From Paenibacillus sp. J5C2022 (GTDB lineage: Bacteria > Bacillota > Bacilli > Paenibacillales > Paenibacillaceae), in assembly GCF_025567625.1 (NCBI RefSeq), contig NZ_JAOQJC010000005.1:62001-126000 (forward strand): a stretch of 64,000 nucleotides of DNA, in the 5' to 3' direction. The position numbers and the translations under genes were made by a program. This document shows positions 23,909 to 33,508 of this stretch, piece after piece (the stretch's first letter is position 1; each line of letters begins with the position of its first letter). Under the pieces are notes generated by a model. That model was not told where the DNA came from, made no database searches, and worked only from the letters and a program-made list of their open reading frames with translations.

Positions 23909-25237
23909 TTAATATTGTCTCAAATACTGCTCTCTCTCCCACTCATGCACCTGTGTACGATACATATCCCACTCGATCTCTTTCAGCTCGTAGAAATGGG
24001 ACAGTGCGTGCTCGCCGAGCGCATCGCAGATAACATCGTTGCGAAGCATCTCATCAAGCGCTTCTCGCAAGTTGAGCGGAAGGCTCGGAATGCCGGACTC
24101 CACGCGCTCTTCCTCCGACATAATATATATGTTGCGGTCGGTCGGCGCAGGAAGCGACAGCTTGTTCTTGATGCCGTCCAGTCCTGCCTTCAACATAACG
24201 GCGAGCGCAAGATACGGATTGGCCGCAGGGTCAGGATTCCTCACTTCGACACGGGTAGACAAGCCGCGCGAAGCTGGAATGCGAATCATCGGCGAACGGT
24301 TGCTCGCCGACCATGCGACGTAGCATGGCGCCTCATAACCAGGCACCAGACGCTTGTAGGAATTGACGGTCGGATTCGTAATCGCCGCGAATGCTCTGGC
24401 ATGCTTGAGTACGCCAGCCATATACTGGCGAGCTGTATCGCTCAGGCCAAGCTTGTCGCTCTCGTCGTAGAAGGAATTGGTGTTGCCTTGGAACAATGAT
24501 TGATGACAGTGCATACCCGAGCCGTTGGCTCCGAATAGCGGTTTCGGCATAAATGTAGCGTGAAGGCCATGTACGCGCGCGATCGTCTTCACGACCAGCT
24601 TGAACGTCTGAATCTGGTCGGCCGCTTTCACAGCGTCCGCATACTTGAAGTCGATCTCATGCTGGCCAGGAGCAACCTCGTGATGGGATGCTTCAATCTC
24701 GAAGCCCATCTCCTCCAGCGTAAGTACAATCTCGCGGCGGCAGTTCTCGCCCAGATCCACTGGCGCAAGATCGAAGTATCCGCCCTGGTCGTTAAGCTCC
24801 GTAGTTGGCTCGCCACGCTCGTCCGTCTTGAACAGGAAGAATTCCGGCTCCGGCCCGACATTCATGGAAGTGAAGCCCATCTCTTCCGCTTCCGTCAGTA
24901 CGCGCTTCAGGATGCCGCGCGGATCGCCCGCGAATGGCGTGCCGTCAGGCATATATATGTCGCAGATAAGTCTGGCCACGCGATCTTCGGACACCCACGG
25001 GAATACAACCCAAGTATCCAGATCCGGGTATAAGTACATGTCGGATTCTTCAATACGCACATAGCCTTCGATGGAAGAACCGTCGAACATCATTTTATTG
25101 TCAAGCGCTTTATCCAGCTGGCTTACAGGTATTTCAACGTTTTTGATCGTACCGAGCAGATCCGTGAACTGCAGACGAATGAAACGGACGTTTTGCTCCT
25201 GTGCGATACGTTTAATATCTTCTTTCGTGTAACCCAT
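23909..25237 (-). CDS. glnA: Glutamine synthetase, type I alpha
   Basis: A 442-residue enzyme that joins ammonium to glutamate with ATP and is the centre of nitrogen assimilation. Visible are [25 protein letters not shown] near residue 50, [25 protein letters not shown] and [17 protein letters not shown]. The length is that of the GSI-alpha group, which is controlled by feedback inhibition and by protein contact with GlnR rather than by adenylylation. The gene follows glnR at 32 bp, forming the classic glnRA operon. The start at 25237 has a GGAG site. Confidence 0.96.
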   Translation of the reverse strand: MGYTKEDIKRIAQEQNVRFIRLQFTDLLGTIKNVEIPVSQLDKALDNKMMFDGSSIEGYVRIEESDMYLYPDLDTWVVFPWVSEDRVARLICDIYMPDGTPFAGDPRGILKRVLTEAEEMGFTSMNVGPEPEFFLFKTDERGEPTTELNDQGGYFDLAPVDLGENCRREIVLTLEEMGFEIEASHHEVAPGQHEIDFKYADAVKAADQIQTFKLVVKTIARVHGLHATFMPKPLFGANGSGMHCHQSLFQGNTNSFYDESDKLGLSDTARQYMAGVLKHARAFAAITNPTVNSYKRLVPGYEAPCYVAWSASNRSPMIRIPASRGLSTRVEVRNPDPAANPYLALAVMLKAGLDGIKNKLSLPAPTDRNIYIMSEEERVESGIPSLPLNLREALDEMLRNDVICDALGEHALSHFYELKEIEWDMYRTQVHEWEREQYLRQY

Positions 25238-25269
25238 GCTATCATCTCCTCGAATCCAAGTGATTTTGT

Positions 25270-25677
25270 CTAGCGCTTGTAGTAGCTTTGAAGCTGACCT
25301 TGAATCATGGAAGTCTGTCCAGGTTTCTTCTCAAGCAGCTGCTGCTTTAATAAACGGCGCAATTGCTGCTCGCTGAGCTCGCGGCGGGTTTCCTCGGATT
25401 TCGCGCTTACCATCGTCGCTTCCTCCGAATCATTGGATACCGGATTCATGACTTGCTTAATTCCTGCAATATTGACACCTTTCTCAATTAGCGATTTGAT
25501 CTCCAGCAGACGCTCTACATCGTTGAACGAGAATAACCGTTGATTGCCTGCCGTTCTCGCAGGGACGATCAACTCATGCTGCTCATAGTAGCGAATTTGC
25601 CTGGCTGTCAGATCAGTTAGCTTCATTACAATGCCAATTGGAAATAACGCCATATTTCGACGGATTTCATCAGCCAT
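25270..25677 (-). CDS. glnR: GlnR, MerR-family nitrogen regulator
   Basis: A 135-residue repressor that switches off glnRA when glutamine is plentiful. The MerR winged helix (about 10-75) contains [18 protein letters not shown] and [17 protein letters not shown]. The C-terminal tail ([19 protein letters not shown]) is the part that contacts feedback-inhibited glutamine synthetase in known GlnR proteins. The start at 25677 has AAGG ten bases upstream. The longer frame has no site. Confidence 0.93.
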   Translation of the reverse strand: MADEIRRNMALFPIGIVMKLTDLTARQIRYYEQHELIVPARTAGNQRLFSFNDVERLLEIKSLIEKGVNIAGIKQVMNPVSNDSEEATMVSAKSEETRRELSEQQLRRLLKQQLLEKKPGQTSMIQGQLQSYYKR

Positions 25678-25712
25678 GTCGCACCAACCTTCCAATCCTC
25701 GTTTATACCCTC

Positions 25713-25741
25713 ATTGTAGCGTCGCTACATAAACGTGTCAA
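25713..25741 (-). promoter_or_regulatory. glnRA promoter with a palindrome over the -10
   Basis: On the minus strand TTGACA (25741-25736) and TACAAT (25718-25713) are separated by 17 bp. The perfect palindrome TGTAGCGACGCTACA (25729-25715) covers the 3' half of the spacer and touches the -10. It is not the standard GlnR box TGTNA-N7-TNACA, but it is well placed for repression. The -35 overlaps the ynbB stop codon. Confidence 0.65.
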
Positions 25742-27054
25742 GAAATGTTAGGTTTGATTACAATTAATCCGCGCATAACCATTCTGTGCAGAGCGGTAAG
25801 AATGCCGTATTTCGCATGCGCATAAGTTAATCCGCCTTGCATATAGGCGATATACGGCTCTCGAATCGGCGCATCGGCCGACAGCTCCAGACTGCCGCCC
25901 TGGATGAACGTGCCCGCCGCCATAATAACGGGATGCTCATAACCCGGCATGTCCCATGGCTCCGGAACGACATGAGCATCTACGGCAGCCGCAGCTTGAA
26001 CCCCCTGCACGAAGGCGATGAGATGATCCGGGCCGGTGAAGCGAAGCGCCTGAATCAAATCCGTGCGGGGCTCATCCCAGCGGGGGCTTGTCTCGAATCC
26101 AAGCTTATCCGCCATGCCGGCAGCCAGTATGCTGCCTTTCACCGCTTGTCCAACCAGATGAGGGGCAAGGAACAAGCCTTGATAGATGGAGCGCAGCGTT
26201 CCCATCATCGCTCCGACCTCTCCCCCGATGCCGGGGGCGGTCAGCCGATAGGCGGCTCCCTCCACATATTGCCGCTTGCCGGCAATATACCCTCCAGTCT
26301 CCGCCAAGCCGCCGCCAGGATTCTTAATGAGAGAACCTGCCATCAGATCGACGCCGACTTCGGTCGGCTCTTGCAGCTCGGTGAACTCGCCATAGCAGTT
26401 GTCCACGAAGACGATGACGTCGGATTTCATCTCCTTCACACGCCTCACGGCTTCCGCAATGTCAGCAATCGGGAAGGAGCGCCGCCAATCATAGCCTCGT
26501 GATCGCTGAATCCCGATCACCTTCGTCCGCTCGTTGACCGCGAGCCTGATCGCGTTCCAATCCATCTCTCCCGACACCAGCAGAGGCACCTCCCTGTAAG
26601 AGACGCCCCAATCACGGAGAGAGCCCGTGCCATCGCCGGGCTTCCCGATCACCTTGTGCAGCGTGTCGTAAGGCTTGCCCGTAATATATAGCAGTTCATC
26701 TCCCGGACGCAATACGCCGAATAAAGCGCAGCCGATCGTGTGGGTTCCCGAAGCGAAGTGTGGCCTGACCAGCGCCGCTTCGGCTCCCATCACCTCGGCA
26801 TACACCTCGTCAAGCACTTCGCGTCCGCGGTCGTTGTATCCGTAGCCCGTAGAGCCCGAGAAGTGATAGTCGCTAACCCGATGGCGCTTGAAAGCCTCAA
26901 TAACCTTCCATTGGTTTTTTTCCACGATTTTCTCTACCTTGCCGAATGCATCGCGAGCCATGTCCTCCACTTGCTCCGTCAGCCGTTCCAGCTCCCGCCA
27001 CATCTCGTTATTGCTTTGCTCTACAGCCAAGTCATTCTCCTGCTGCTTACCCAT
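25738..27054 (-). CDS. ynbB: YnbB-like PLP-dependent enzyme (methionine gamma-lyase family)
   Basis: A 438-residue protein of the fold-type I family often annotated as aluminium resistance protein or Met gamma-lyase-like. Visible are FSGSTGYGYNDRGREVLDEVYA, AEAALVRPHFASGTHT, VFVDNCYGEFTE and the probable PLP-lysine segment SLIKNPGGGLAETGGYI. The physiological reaction is not established. It stands between spoVK and glnR as in Bacillus, but hflX (ynbA), which lies between spoVK and ynbB there, is absent. The gap to spoVK is only 22 bp. Confidence 0.88.
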   Translation of the reverse strand: MGKQQENDLAVEQSNNEMWRELERLTEQVEDMARDAFGKVEKIVEKNQWKVIEAFKRHRVSDYHFSGSTGYGYNDRGREVLDEVYAEVMGAEAALVRPHFASGTHTIGCALFGVLRPGDELLYITGKPYDTLHKVIGKPGDGTGSLRDWGVSYREVPLLVSGEMDWNAIRLAVNERTKVIGIQRSRGYDWRRSFPIADIAEAVRRVKEMKSDVIVFVDNCYGEFTELQEPTEVGVDLMAGSLIKNPGGGLAETGGYIAGKRQYVEGAAYRLTAPGIGGEVGAMMGTLRSIYQGLFLAPHLVGQAVKGSILAAGMADKLGFETSPRWDEPRTDLIQALRFTGPDHLIAFVQGVQAAAAVDAHVVPEPWDMPGYEHPVIMAAGTFIQGGSLELSADAPIREPYIAYMQGGLTYAHAKYGILTALHRMVMRGLIVIKPNIS

Positions 27055-27076
27055 ATACCTGTTCTTCCTTTCCTCG

Positions 27077-28051
27077 TCAAACCTTCAAATCCTCCGGTCG
27101 TATCGCCATCAGCTCGCCTTTTCCCGGCACGGAGTTGGCATATTGTCCAATCAGCCTTACGGCTTGATGGCGAATCGCCTTCTCGATCATATTCCGCACA
27201 TACCTCGCGTTGCTGAAGGAGAACAGCTCGCTTTGCTTCTCTTGCACGAGCAGTTGCCTCAGCTTGAAGACCGTAGCCGGCATAAGCACGTAATCCCTTT
27301 CCTTCACCATGCCTTCGCCGATCTGGATCAGTTGGTCGATGGAATAGTCCGGGAATTCAATCTGGATCGGGAAGCGCGATGGCAGCCCGGGATTCGTCTG
27401 CAGGAATTGCTCGATCTCAAGCGGATAACCTGCCAGTATCAGGACGAAGCCGTTGCGGTGATCCTCCATCGCCTTCACGAGCGTATCGATCGCTTCTTTG
27501 CCGAAGTCCTTCTCCCCGCCTCTGGCCAGACTGTACGCTTCGTCGACGAACAATACGCCGCCAAGCGCCTTGCGCACCAGATCCCTTGTTTTCTGAGCGG
27601 TATGGCCGATATATTCGCCCACTAGATCCGCCCGCTCCACTTCGATCAGATGTCCCTTTGACAGTACCCCCATCTTCTGGAACAGCTTGGCGACGATGCG
27701 GGCGATCGTCGTCTTTCCCGTTCCGGGATTGCCCTTGAAAATCATATGATAAACTTGGGAGCCTCCGTACAAACCGGCTTCTGACCGCATCCGGCTAACA
27801 TAGAGAAGCGCATAGATCTCATACACAAGTGACTTCACGTTATCCATCCCGACCATCGCTTCCAGCTCTTTCTCGATGTCGGCGAAGTGATCCATATCCG
27901 GCAACGGCTTGACCTGCGGCAAGGGCTCATCCTGCAGCACCGGCGCGGATGCAGCCAGACCGTAGCTTTCCTGGCTTCTGAGCACGACGTTGATTTGCCG
28001 CGATGGTCTGGTTGATCCGTTGCCGGAGGCTGATATGACGTGCTCGTTCAT
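27077..28051 (-). CDS. spoVK: Stage V sporulation protein K, AAA ATPase
   Basis: A 324-residue AAA ATPase of the CbxX/CfxQ type needed for spore maturation in Bacillus. Walker A is FKGNPGTGKTTIARIVA, Walker B is LFVDEAYSLARGG, sensor 1 is in LILAGYP and an arginine-finger region is near NPGLPSRF. The start at 28051 follows AGGTGA. The longer frame to 28093 has no site. It is followed at once by ynbB, so the two are probably co-transcribed. Confidence 0.92.
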   Translation of the reverse strand: MNEHVISASGNGSTRPSRQINVVLRSQESYGLAASAPVLQDEPLPQVKPLPDMDHFADIEKELEAMVGMDNVKSLVYEIYALLYVSRMRSEAGLYGGSQVYHMIFKGNPGTGKTTIARIVAKLFQKMGVLSKGHLIEVERADLVGEYIGHTAQKTRDLVRKALGGVLFVDEAYSLARGGEKDFGKEAIDTLVKAMEDHRNGFVLILAGYPLEIEQFLQTNPGLPSRFPIQIEFPDYSIDQLIQIGEGMVKERDYVLMPATVFKLRQLLVQEKQSELFSFSNARYVRNMIEKAIRHQAVRLIGQYANSVPGKGELMAIRPEDLKV

Positions 28052-28146
28052 TGACACATCACCTGTCCTTTGTAGAGAAGCTCGCGTAAACACCGCACTA
28101 CAAGTGTATTCTATGGATCTGTCCTATATTAGCAGAGTTGGCAGGT

Positions 28147-28824
28147 TCATATCATCGAAGCATCGTCCCGCAAGCCGGACCATAGCGTCAAGGCGTCCAG
28201 CTTCCACTTCGTGTAGGCCAGTATTTCTCTTAATGAGTGATACACCGGGCTGAGCACTTGCGATGTTACGCCGGCCACCTGCACATCCCCCATATCCAGA
28301 AATTCCGCGATATCGCCGGCACGGGCCGCATGATAGTCATGCGTAATGATCAAGTAAGACTGTACGCTCTCGCTTTCTCCTATTTCCTTACTGTAATATA
28401 AGTTCTGATAAGTGCTGCTTGCCTTGTTCTCCAGCAGCAAGTCGTCCTCCGGCACACCTCTGTCCGTCAAATAGTTCCGCATGCCTTCCGCTTCCGTAAT
28501 CGACGAGACCAACCCTCCGAGCCCCCCGCTTAAAATCAGCCGGTCGACAACACCCTGCTCATAGAGAGCCAGCGCCAAGTCGAGCCGTTCCTTAAGCGCA
28601 GGGCTTGGCTGATCGCGCCACAACGCTGCTCCCAGCACAATTCCTGCGTCAGCGGGAGCATATTGCTTCTTCATGTTATAGTCCTGAATGATCCAGAAAA
28701 CATAACCGGCCCATAGCAATCCTAGACACATGACCGCCAAGATTATGCGAAAAAAGAGAGGCCACGACCGAAGGAGTTTCTTCCTTCTGCGCGGCCCTTT
28801 CCTGCTCCTTGTCGCCGTCTTCAT
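28147..28824 (-). CDS. YdcF/SanA-like DUF218 membrane protein
   Basis: A 225-residue protein with a very basic N-terminus, one membrane helix at about 24-46 and an extracytoplasmic DUF218 domain. Family motifs are GIVLGAALWRD, RLILSGGLG, TEAEGMRNYL and ENKASSTYQNLYYSKEI, then LIITHDYHAAR. SanA/YdcF proteins influence cell-envelope permeability, and the enzymatic activity is not settled. The start overlaps the stop of the DUF402 gene by 4 bp, so translation is coupled. Confidence 0.85.
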   Translation of the reverse strand: MKTATRSRKGPRRRKKLLRSWPLFFRIILAVMCLGLLWAGYVFWIIQDYNMKKQYAPADAGIVLGAALWRDQPSPALKERLDLALALYEQGVVDRLILSGGLGGLVSSITEAEGMRNYLTDRGVPEDDLLLENKASSTYQNLYYSKEIGESESVQSYLIITHDYHAARAGDIAEFLDMGDVQVAGVTSQVLSPVYHSLREILAYTKWKLDALTLWSGLRDDASMI

Positions 28825-29378
28825 GATTCGCTTAGCTCCCCTGTTCTTCGCAACAAGCTCTTGCGATGCTTCAAGCTGAGCGTGAAGTAGCGAAATCTGC
28901 CGTTCCGGATGCTGGACAAGAGCCGTCCCGCCGTCTTGCGGGCCAGCGCTACATCCTTATTGCTAATGTCACCTTGCCTGAGAGCATCCTCCAGCTCATC
29001 TTCATCCATCAAATAAACTTCGCCGCTTGGCAGCACAACTACATCCAAATACAAGTCGTCGAACCAAGGAACCTGCTGATCTGTCAATCCTTGTGTCTTG
29101 CATACGTCAATATACCATTGTACAACACGGCCCTTATCGTCAAACATCGTCGTGACGACGAAGTGCTCCCCCTTGGGGAAATGCTGCATCCATAAATATC
29201 CGCGATCCGCCAGGCACAGCCTGTGCCCGTTATATTCCTTCCATAACGGCTCGCGCAATTCGTGAATACGGTAAAAGGTTACCAGCCCTTTGAACTCGTC
29301 GCCGTCAAGCGCCATGCAAGAGTAGCTTTTACGCAATATACGGCGCCAGTTCGCTCGATCGGAAAATTTTCTTTTCAT
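28821..29378 (-). CDS. DUF402 nucleoside phosphatase-like protein (YgaC/NtdP type)
   Basis: A 185-residue DUF402 protein. The family core is visible as WMQHFPKGEHFVVTTMFDD, VVQWYIDVCKTQG and WFDDLYLDVVVLPSGEVYLMDEDELEDAL. The acidic residues bind magnesium in the related nucleoside tri- and diphosphatases. This one has the FDDLYLDVVV signature and a C-terminal helical extension. It is the first gene of a pair with the DUF218 protein. Confidence 0.82.
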   Translation of the reverse strand: MKRKFSDRANWRRILRKSYSCMALDGDEFKGLVTFYRIHELREPLWKEYNGHRLCLADRGYLWMQHFPKGEHFVVTTMFDDKGRVVQWYIDVCKTQGLTDQQVPWFDDLYLDVVVLPSGEVYLMDEDELEDALRQGDISNKDVALARKTAGRLLSSIRNGRFRYFTLSLKHRKSLLRRTGELSES

Positions 29379-29495
29379 AAGGAACTTACCTTTCCGTTCA
29401 TTTAGGAATGCATCCTATAGAAAAAGATTACCATATCTCAATGTCCATCTCCAGTGAACGAGTAAAATAAACCAAGCCAGCCTATCCGCCGCGCC

Positions 29496-29535
29496 GAAAA
29501 AAAAAACAAAAGGCCCATCCCGCGAGATGGACCTT
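29496..29535 (-). terminator. Terminator of the PBP1A gene
   Basis: The stem AAGGTCCATC/GATGGGCCTT on the minus strand, with one G-U pair, is followed by TTGTTTTTTTTTT. The 117 bp between here and the DUF402 gene hold nothing else recognisable. Confidence 0.85.
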
Positions 29536-29555
29536 CCGGCTGCAAGAACCAATGA

Positions 29556-32090
29556 TTACGCTGCATCCGGGGGCGAAGAAGGAGCCTCAGAAGGCGTCGT
29601 GTCCGCCGCCCCCGCATTACCTCCCTGACCTGAGTCCGGATTCGTACTTTCGACCGGCGCAGTGCCCGGCGTCTCTGTGCCCGGCTGCCCCTCGCCTTCG
29701 CTAGGGACCTCCGTTCCTTCGTCAGGCTGATTGCCATTGCCGTCAGTCTGGCCGCCATCACCCTGTCCGCCATCACCCTGTCCGTTGTCCCCGGGCTCGC
29801 CGGTGCCCAGATCGGGATTGTCGATATCAGGGTCCAGCGGAATTTCCGGAATGCCCAGCTCTCCGTCCGGAATTTCTACTGCGACGGCAGCCGAATTCGC
29901 GCTTCTCAAGTTCGATGCGGAATCGTGCGCCACGACATAGTATTCATACGTTTTGCCCGGGAATACCGTCATATCCGTCAGCTTCGTCAGCACGGCCTCT
30001 GAGAACAAACTGAATTCTGTGACGCCGACCTCTCTGCGGTATACTTCGTAGGAGATATTGCTATCCTCGCTAGCGTCCCATGATAGCTCCACGAGGACGC
30101 CTTGCTCCACATAGGCGGCCTGGAATCCCGATACAGCCGCCGGCGGCTTCTGTTCCTTCACGTTCTCCGGACGCTTGAAACTGCCCTTGTCCACATGCTC
30201 CATTGCCGGCCCCATCACTTTCGCGAAGAAGGCTGCGGCTTGCGGACTGCCCTTCATGAGCACATGGTCCTTATCCGTATTGTCATACCCCATCCAGACG
30301 GCAGCCGTCCATTCCGGCGTGTAGCCGACGAACCAGGCGTCGCGGATGCCCGATCCCGTATAGCCAGGAATGCCGTGCTGCGTCGTACCCGTCTTGCCTG
30401 CAAGCTGGCGGCCGAATGCGGCGCGTTGACCGGAACCGCCCTTCTCTACGACCGCCTGCATAATTTCGGTCAAATACCAGGCCGTCTCGGGGGACATCAG
30501 CTGCTCCGCTTTTGGAGCTTCGTACGTGTACGTGTATTTCTTATTATTCTTATTGCTTTCAATTTTTCTAATTGTGTGCGGATCGACCGACTTCCCGTCA
30601 TTGGCAATGACGCTGTAAGCTGTCGCCATCTGCAGCGGCGAAGCACCCTTCGTCAGTCCGCCCAGCGCTATCGTCAGATTGCGGTCTTCCTTCTCCAGCG
30701 TAAAGCCAAGCTTCTCCGCGAAAGCGATACCTTCGCTGATGCCGACTTGATTCAGCAGCCAGACGGAAGCCAGATTGCGGGAATCCTTCATCGCCTGCTT
30801 CATGCTGACCGGCGTCGGGCCCCAGCGATCTCTCGGACAATAATCGTTGAAACATTTTTTATCGTTCTCCAGTATCGTCCATGGGAAAAACTTCCCGGAC
30901 TCCAGAGCCGGCCCGTAGGAAACAACCGGCTTGAATACCGAACCTGGCTGTCTCGGCTTGTCTACGCGGTTCCAGCCACGCTGTTCATACTCCCGGCCGC
31001 CGTTCAACGCCTTAATCTCCCCTGTACGGTGGTCGATGATGACCATGGCGCCCTGAACGATATTCTCATCGATGCTTTCCTCGAAATTGCTTGCATCGTT
31101 GAACTCCTTGTCCATGACGTCCTGCGCCTTGGGATCAAGCGTCGTATAAATATGATAACCGCCTACACGCAGCTCTTCTTCCGATAGGCCCGTCACTTCG
31201 ACAGCCTCTTCGATTACGAAATCGACGAAACCGTGATATGAGCCTACCTTGTACTCCGCCTGGCTGGCAGGCACCTCGTAATCTGGCGCCTTCGCTTCGT
31301 TCATCTCTTGTTCGCTAATATAACCTTGATCGTACATCAGCTTCAGGACAACCGCGCGGCGCTCCTTGGAGAATTCCGGGTTATTGACCGGATTGTAGCG
31401 ATTCGGCGCTTTCGGCATCGCCGCAAGTGTTGCGGATTCCCAGAGCTCCAGCTCCGACAGGTCTTTGCCGAAGTAATATTCCGACGCCGCCTTCACGCCA
31501 TGTATGCCCTTGCCGAAGTAGATGCGGTTCAAATACATCGTCAGTATTTCATCCTTGGACATCTGCTGCTCCAACGCTACTGCGATGGATGCTTCCGTCG
31601 CCTTCCGGAAGAAGGTCTTGTCCGCCGACAGGAACACGTTTTTCGCCAGCTGCTGGGTGATCGTGCTTCCGCCTTCCACGGCGCTGCGGGCGATGACGTC
31701 CTTCACGACCGCTCGTCCGATCGCCCAGAAGTCCAGACCGGAGTGTTCGCGGAAGCGTTGGTCCTCCGTCGCAATGACGGCGTTCAGCAGCTGTTCCGGA
31801 ATTTCTTTGAACTCCGCCATTTCGCGATGTTCTTCATAATCGTACAGCTTATTGATTTCGTTGCCGTTGGCATCGTAGATAATGGACGCCTCGCCGAATT
31901 CCAGCTTGTCGCCATGCTCCTCCAGTATGCGTTCGCCGTTCAGGATGATGAGCAGATATCCCACGATCGCACAGACGATGCCAAGCACTGCCGCGAAGAA
32001 TAGTCCGTAGAACCATTTGCGTCCCGAAAAACGTTTTTTCTTTTTCTTTGTCTTTGTCTTTAAAGGTTGTTTGTTCGACTGTCCAGCCAT
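29556..32090 (-). CDS. ponA: Class A penicillin-binding protein 1A/1B
   Basis: An 844-residue bifunctional peptidoglycan synthase. It has a basic cytoplasmic start (KTKTKKKKKRF), one membrane helix at about 30-52, a glycosyltransferase domain (EDQRFREHSGLDFWAI) and then a transpeptidase with SVFK, SRN and KTGTTQ motifs. A fibronectin type III-like domain (about 690-770) follows. The end is a low-complexity tail of about 90 residues rich in Gly, Asp, Pro, Thr and Ser. The start at 32090 follows GGGGGG. The tail length is likely to vary between strains because its coding sequence is repetitive. Confidence 0.94.
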   Translation of the reverse strand: MAGQSNKQPLKTKTKKKKKRFSGRKWFYGLFFAAVLGIVCAIVGYLLIILNGERILEEHGDKLEFGEASIIYDANGNEINKLYDYEEHREMAEFKEIPEQLLNAVIATEDQRFREHSGLDFWAIGRAVVKDVIARSAVEGGSTITQQLAKNVFLSADKTFFRKATEASIAVALEQQMSKDEILTMYLNRIYFGKGIHGVKAASEYYFGKDLSELELWESATLAAMPKAPNRYNPVNNPEFSKERRAVVLKLMYDQGYISEQEMNEAKAPDYEVPASQAEYKVGSYHGFVDFVIEEAVEVTGLSEEELRVGGYHIYTTLDPKAQDVMDKEFNDASNFEESIDENIVQGAMVIIDHRTGEIKALNGGREYEQRGWNRVDKPRQPGSVFKPVVSYGPALESGKFFPWTILENDKKCFNDYCPRDRWGPTPVSMKQAMKDSRNLASVWLLNQVGISEGIAFAEKLGFTLEKEDRNLTIALGGLTKGASPLQMATAYSVIANDGKSVDPHTIRKIESNKNNKKYTYTYEAPKAEQLMSPETAWYLTEIMQAVVEKGGSGQRAAFGRQLAGKTGTTQHGIPGYTGSGIRDAWFVGYTPEWTAAVWMGYDNTDKDHVLMKGSPQAAAFFAKVMGPAMEHVDKGSFKRPENVKEQKPPAAVSGFQAAYVEQGVLVELSWDASEDSNISYEVYRREVGVTEFSLFSEAVLTKLTDMTVFPGKTYEYYVVAHDSASNLRSANSAAVAVEIPDGELGIPEIPLDPDIDNPDLGTGEPGDNGQGDGGQGDGGQTDGNGNQPDEGTEVPSEGEGQPGTETPGTAPVESTNPDSGQGGNAGAADTTPSEAPSSPPDAA

Positions 32091-32172
32091 GATGTTTCCC
32101 CCCTGTACCCAATTGTGCCGCCTTCGATGTCCAAGCGGCGTTCTCCGTCCAATAATCAGCACTGCGAGCTGC

Positions 32173-32208
32173 GAAACAACAAAAGCAACCCGTCGTAGGC
32201 GGGTTGCT
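32173..32208 (-). terminator. Terminator of hfq
   Basis: A perfect 9-bp stem AGCAACCCG/CGGGTTGCT with a 7-nt loop is followed on the minus strand by TTTGTTGTTTC. It ends the mutS-mutL-methyltransferase-miaA-hfq operon. Confidence 0.85.
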
Positions 32209-32271
32209 CCTGCATGCCGCTATCTAATAAAACGCAAGAAGTCATCGGAAAGTTTCATTTGGCAAAAAGAG

Positions 32272-32517
32272 TCAGCTATCCGACGAGCTGTTGTCCTGCT
32301 GCATAAGCGATACGTTGCGCTGAGGCACAAATGTGGAAATTGCATGTTTGTACACCATTTGCTGACGGCCTTCGCTGTCAATAATAATGGTAAAATTATC
32401 GAATGCCTTAATGGCGCCGCGTATTTGGAAGCCGTTCATTAAAAACACGGTAACCGGAATGTTCTCTTTGCGAAGCTGGTTCAGGAACGTATCTTGAATA
32501 TTGATAGATTTGTTCAT
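32272..32517 (-). CDS. hfq: RNA chaperone Hfq
   Basis: An 81-residue Sm-like protein that binds small RNAs and A-rich mRNA. The Sm1 motif is [16 protein letters not shown], and the Sm2 segment is [10 protein letters not shown], with the usual K-H pair. The start at 32517 follows GGGGGT. The longer frame overlaps the miaA 3' end. The miaA-hfq order is the same as in Bacillus and many other bacteria. Confidence 0.95.
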   Translation of the reverse strand: MNKSINIQDTFLNQLRKENIPVTVFLMNGFQIRGAIKAFDNFTIIIDSEGRQQMVYKHAISTFVPQRNVSLMQQDNSSSDS

Positions 32518-32533
32518 TTGGACGTTACCCCCG

Positions 32534-33508
32534 TCAAAAAAAAGATTGGTTAGATTTATATTCAAGATGACCTTGAAACTTTCCTGCTATTATAGCATGA
32601 ATCCGAATCAAATTGTTGTGAAAATTTTCCCCCGCATCAATCCAGTGTATATCCTTCATATGGCGGAACCATGACAGCTGGCGCTTGGCAAATCTTCTAG
32701 TATCCCGCTTCAGACGCTCCACAGCGGCTTCATAGGACATCTCTCCGCGCAAGTAAGCGGCTATCTCCTTATAGCCGAGCGCCTGCATCGGGACGGTATG
32801 CGGAGGCGCATCCATGCCCAGGAGCCTCTCCACTTCTCCGACAAGACCCTCCTCCAGCATGACGTCAATGCGCTTCTCTATACGACGATACAATTCCGCA
32901 CGGTCCATTGTCAACCCGAGCAGCAGAAGCTCGTACGGCGACTCGCGCTTCTGGTTCGCCTGCTGACTGCTGAACGTCTCCCCAGTCAGATGATACACTT
33001 CCAGCGCCCGAACAATCCTCCGCTGATCGTTGGGATGAAGACGTTCTGCCGCTTCAGGATCGATCTCCTCCAGCTTCGCATGCAGCGCTACGCTTCCATG
33101 CTCCTCGGCATATTGCTCTTGTCGCTGCCGGAACGTCTCATCCGAGCCGATATCGGCGAACTGGTATTGATAGCACAGCGACTCTACATACAGTCCGGTA
33201 CCGCCTACGATGAACGGCAGCTTCCCCCTGCTGTGGATATCAGAGATGGCGGCACGCGCCCGATCCTGAAATTCAGCCGCCGAGAAGGGCTGTGCGGGAT
33301 CGCATATATCGATCATATGGTGGGGGACGCCATCCATCTCCGATTGTTTAATCTTCGCCGTGCCGATGTCCATTCCCCGGTATACTTGCATGGAATCGCC
33401 GGATATAATCTCCGCATTCCAACTTTTCGCAATTTCCAGACTTAACGCCGTCTTGCCGACTGCAGTCGGTCCCAGCAAAACAAGCAACGGCCCTTTATCC
33501 TTCTCCAA
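32534..33508 (-). CDS. miaA: tRNA dimethylallyltransferase
   Basis: A 324-residue enzyme that adds the isopentenyl group to A37 of tRNAs that read codons starting with U. The P-loop is [13 protein letters not shown], then [28 protein letters not shown] and the [14 protein letters not shown] motif follow. The C-terminal [15 protein letters not shown] is typical. Its start overlaps the preceding methyltransferase gene by 14 bp. Confidence 0.96.
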   Translation of the reverse strand: MEKDKGPLLVLLGPTAVGKTALSLEIAKSWNAEIISGDSMQVYRGMDIGTAKIKQSEMDGVPHHMIDICDPAQPFSAAEFQDRARAAISDIHSRGKLPFIVGGTGLYVESLCYQYQFADIGSDETFRQRQEQYAEEHGSVALHAKLEEIDPEAAERLHPNDQRRIVRALEVYHLTGETFSSQQANQKRESPYELLLLGLTMDRAELYRRIEKRIDVMLEEGLVGEVERLLGMDAPPHTVPMQALGYKEIAAYLRGEMSYEAAVERLKRDTRRFAKRQLSWFRHMKDIHWIDAGENFHNNLIRIHAIIAGKFQGHLEYKSNQSFF

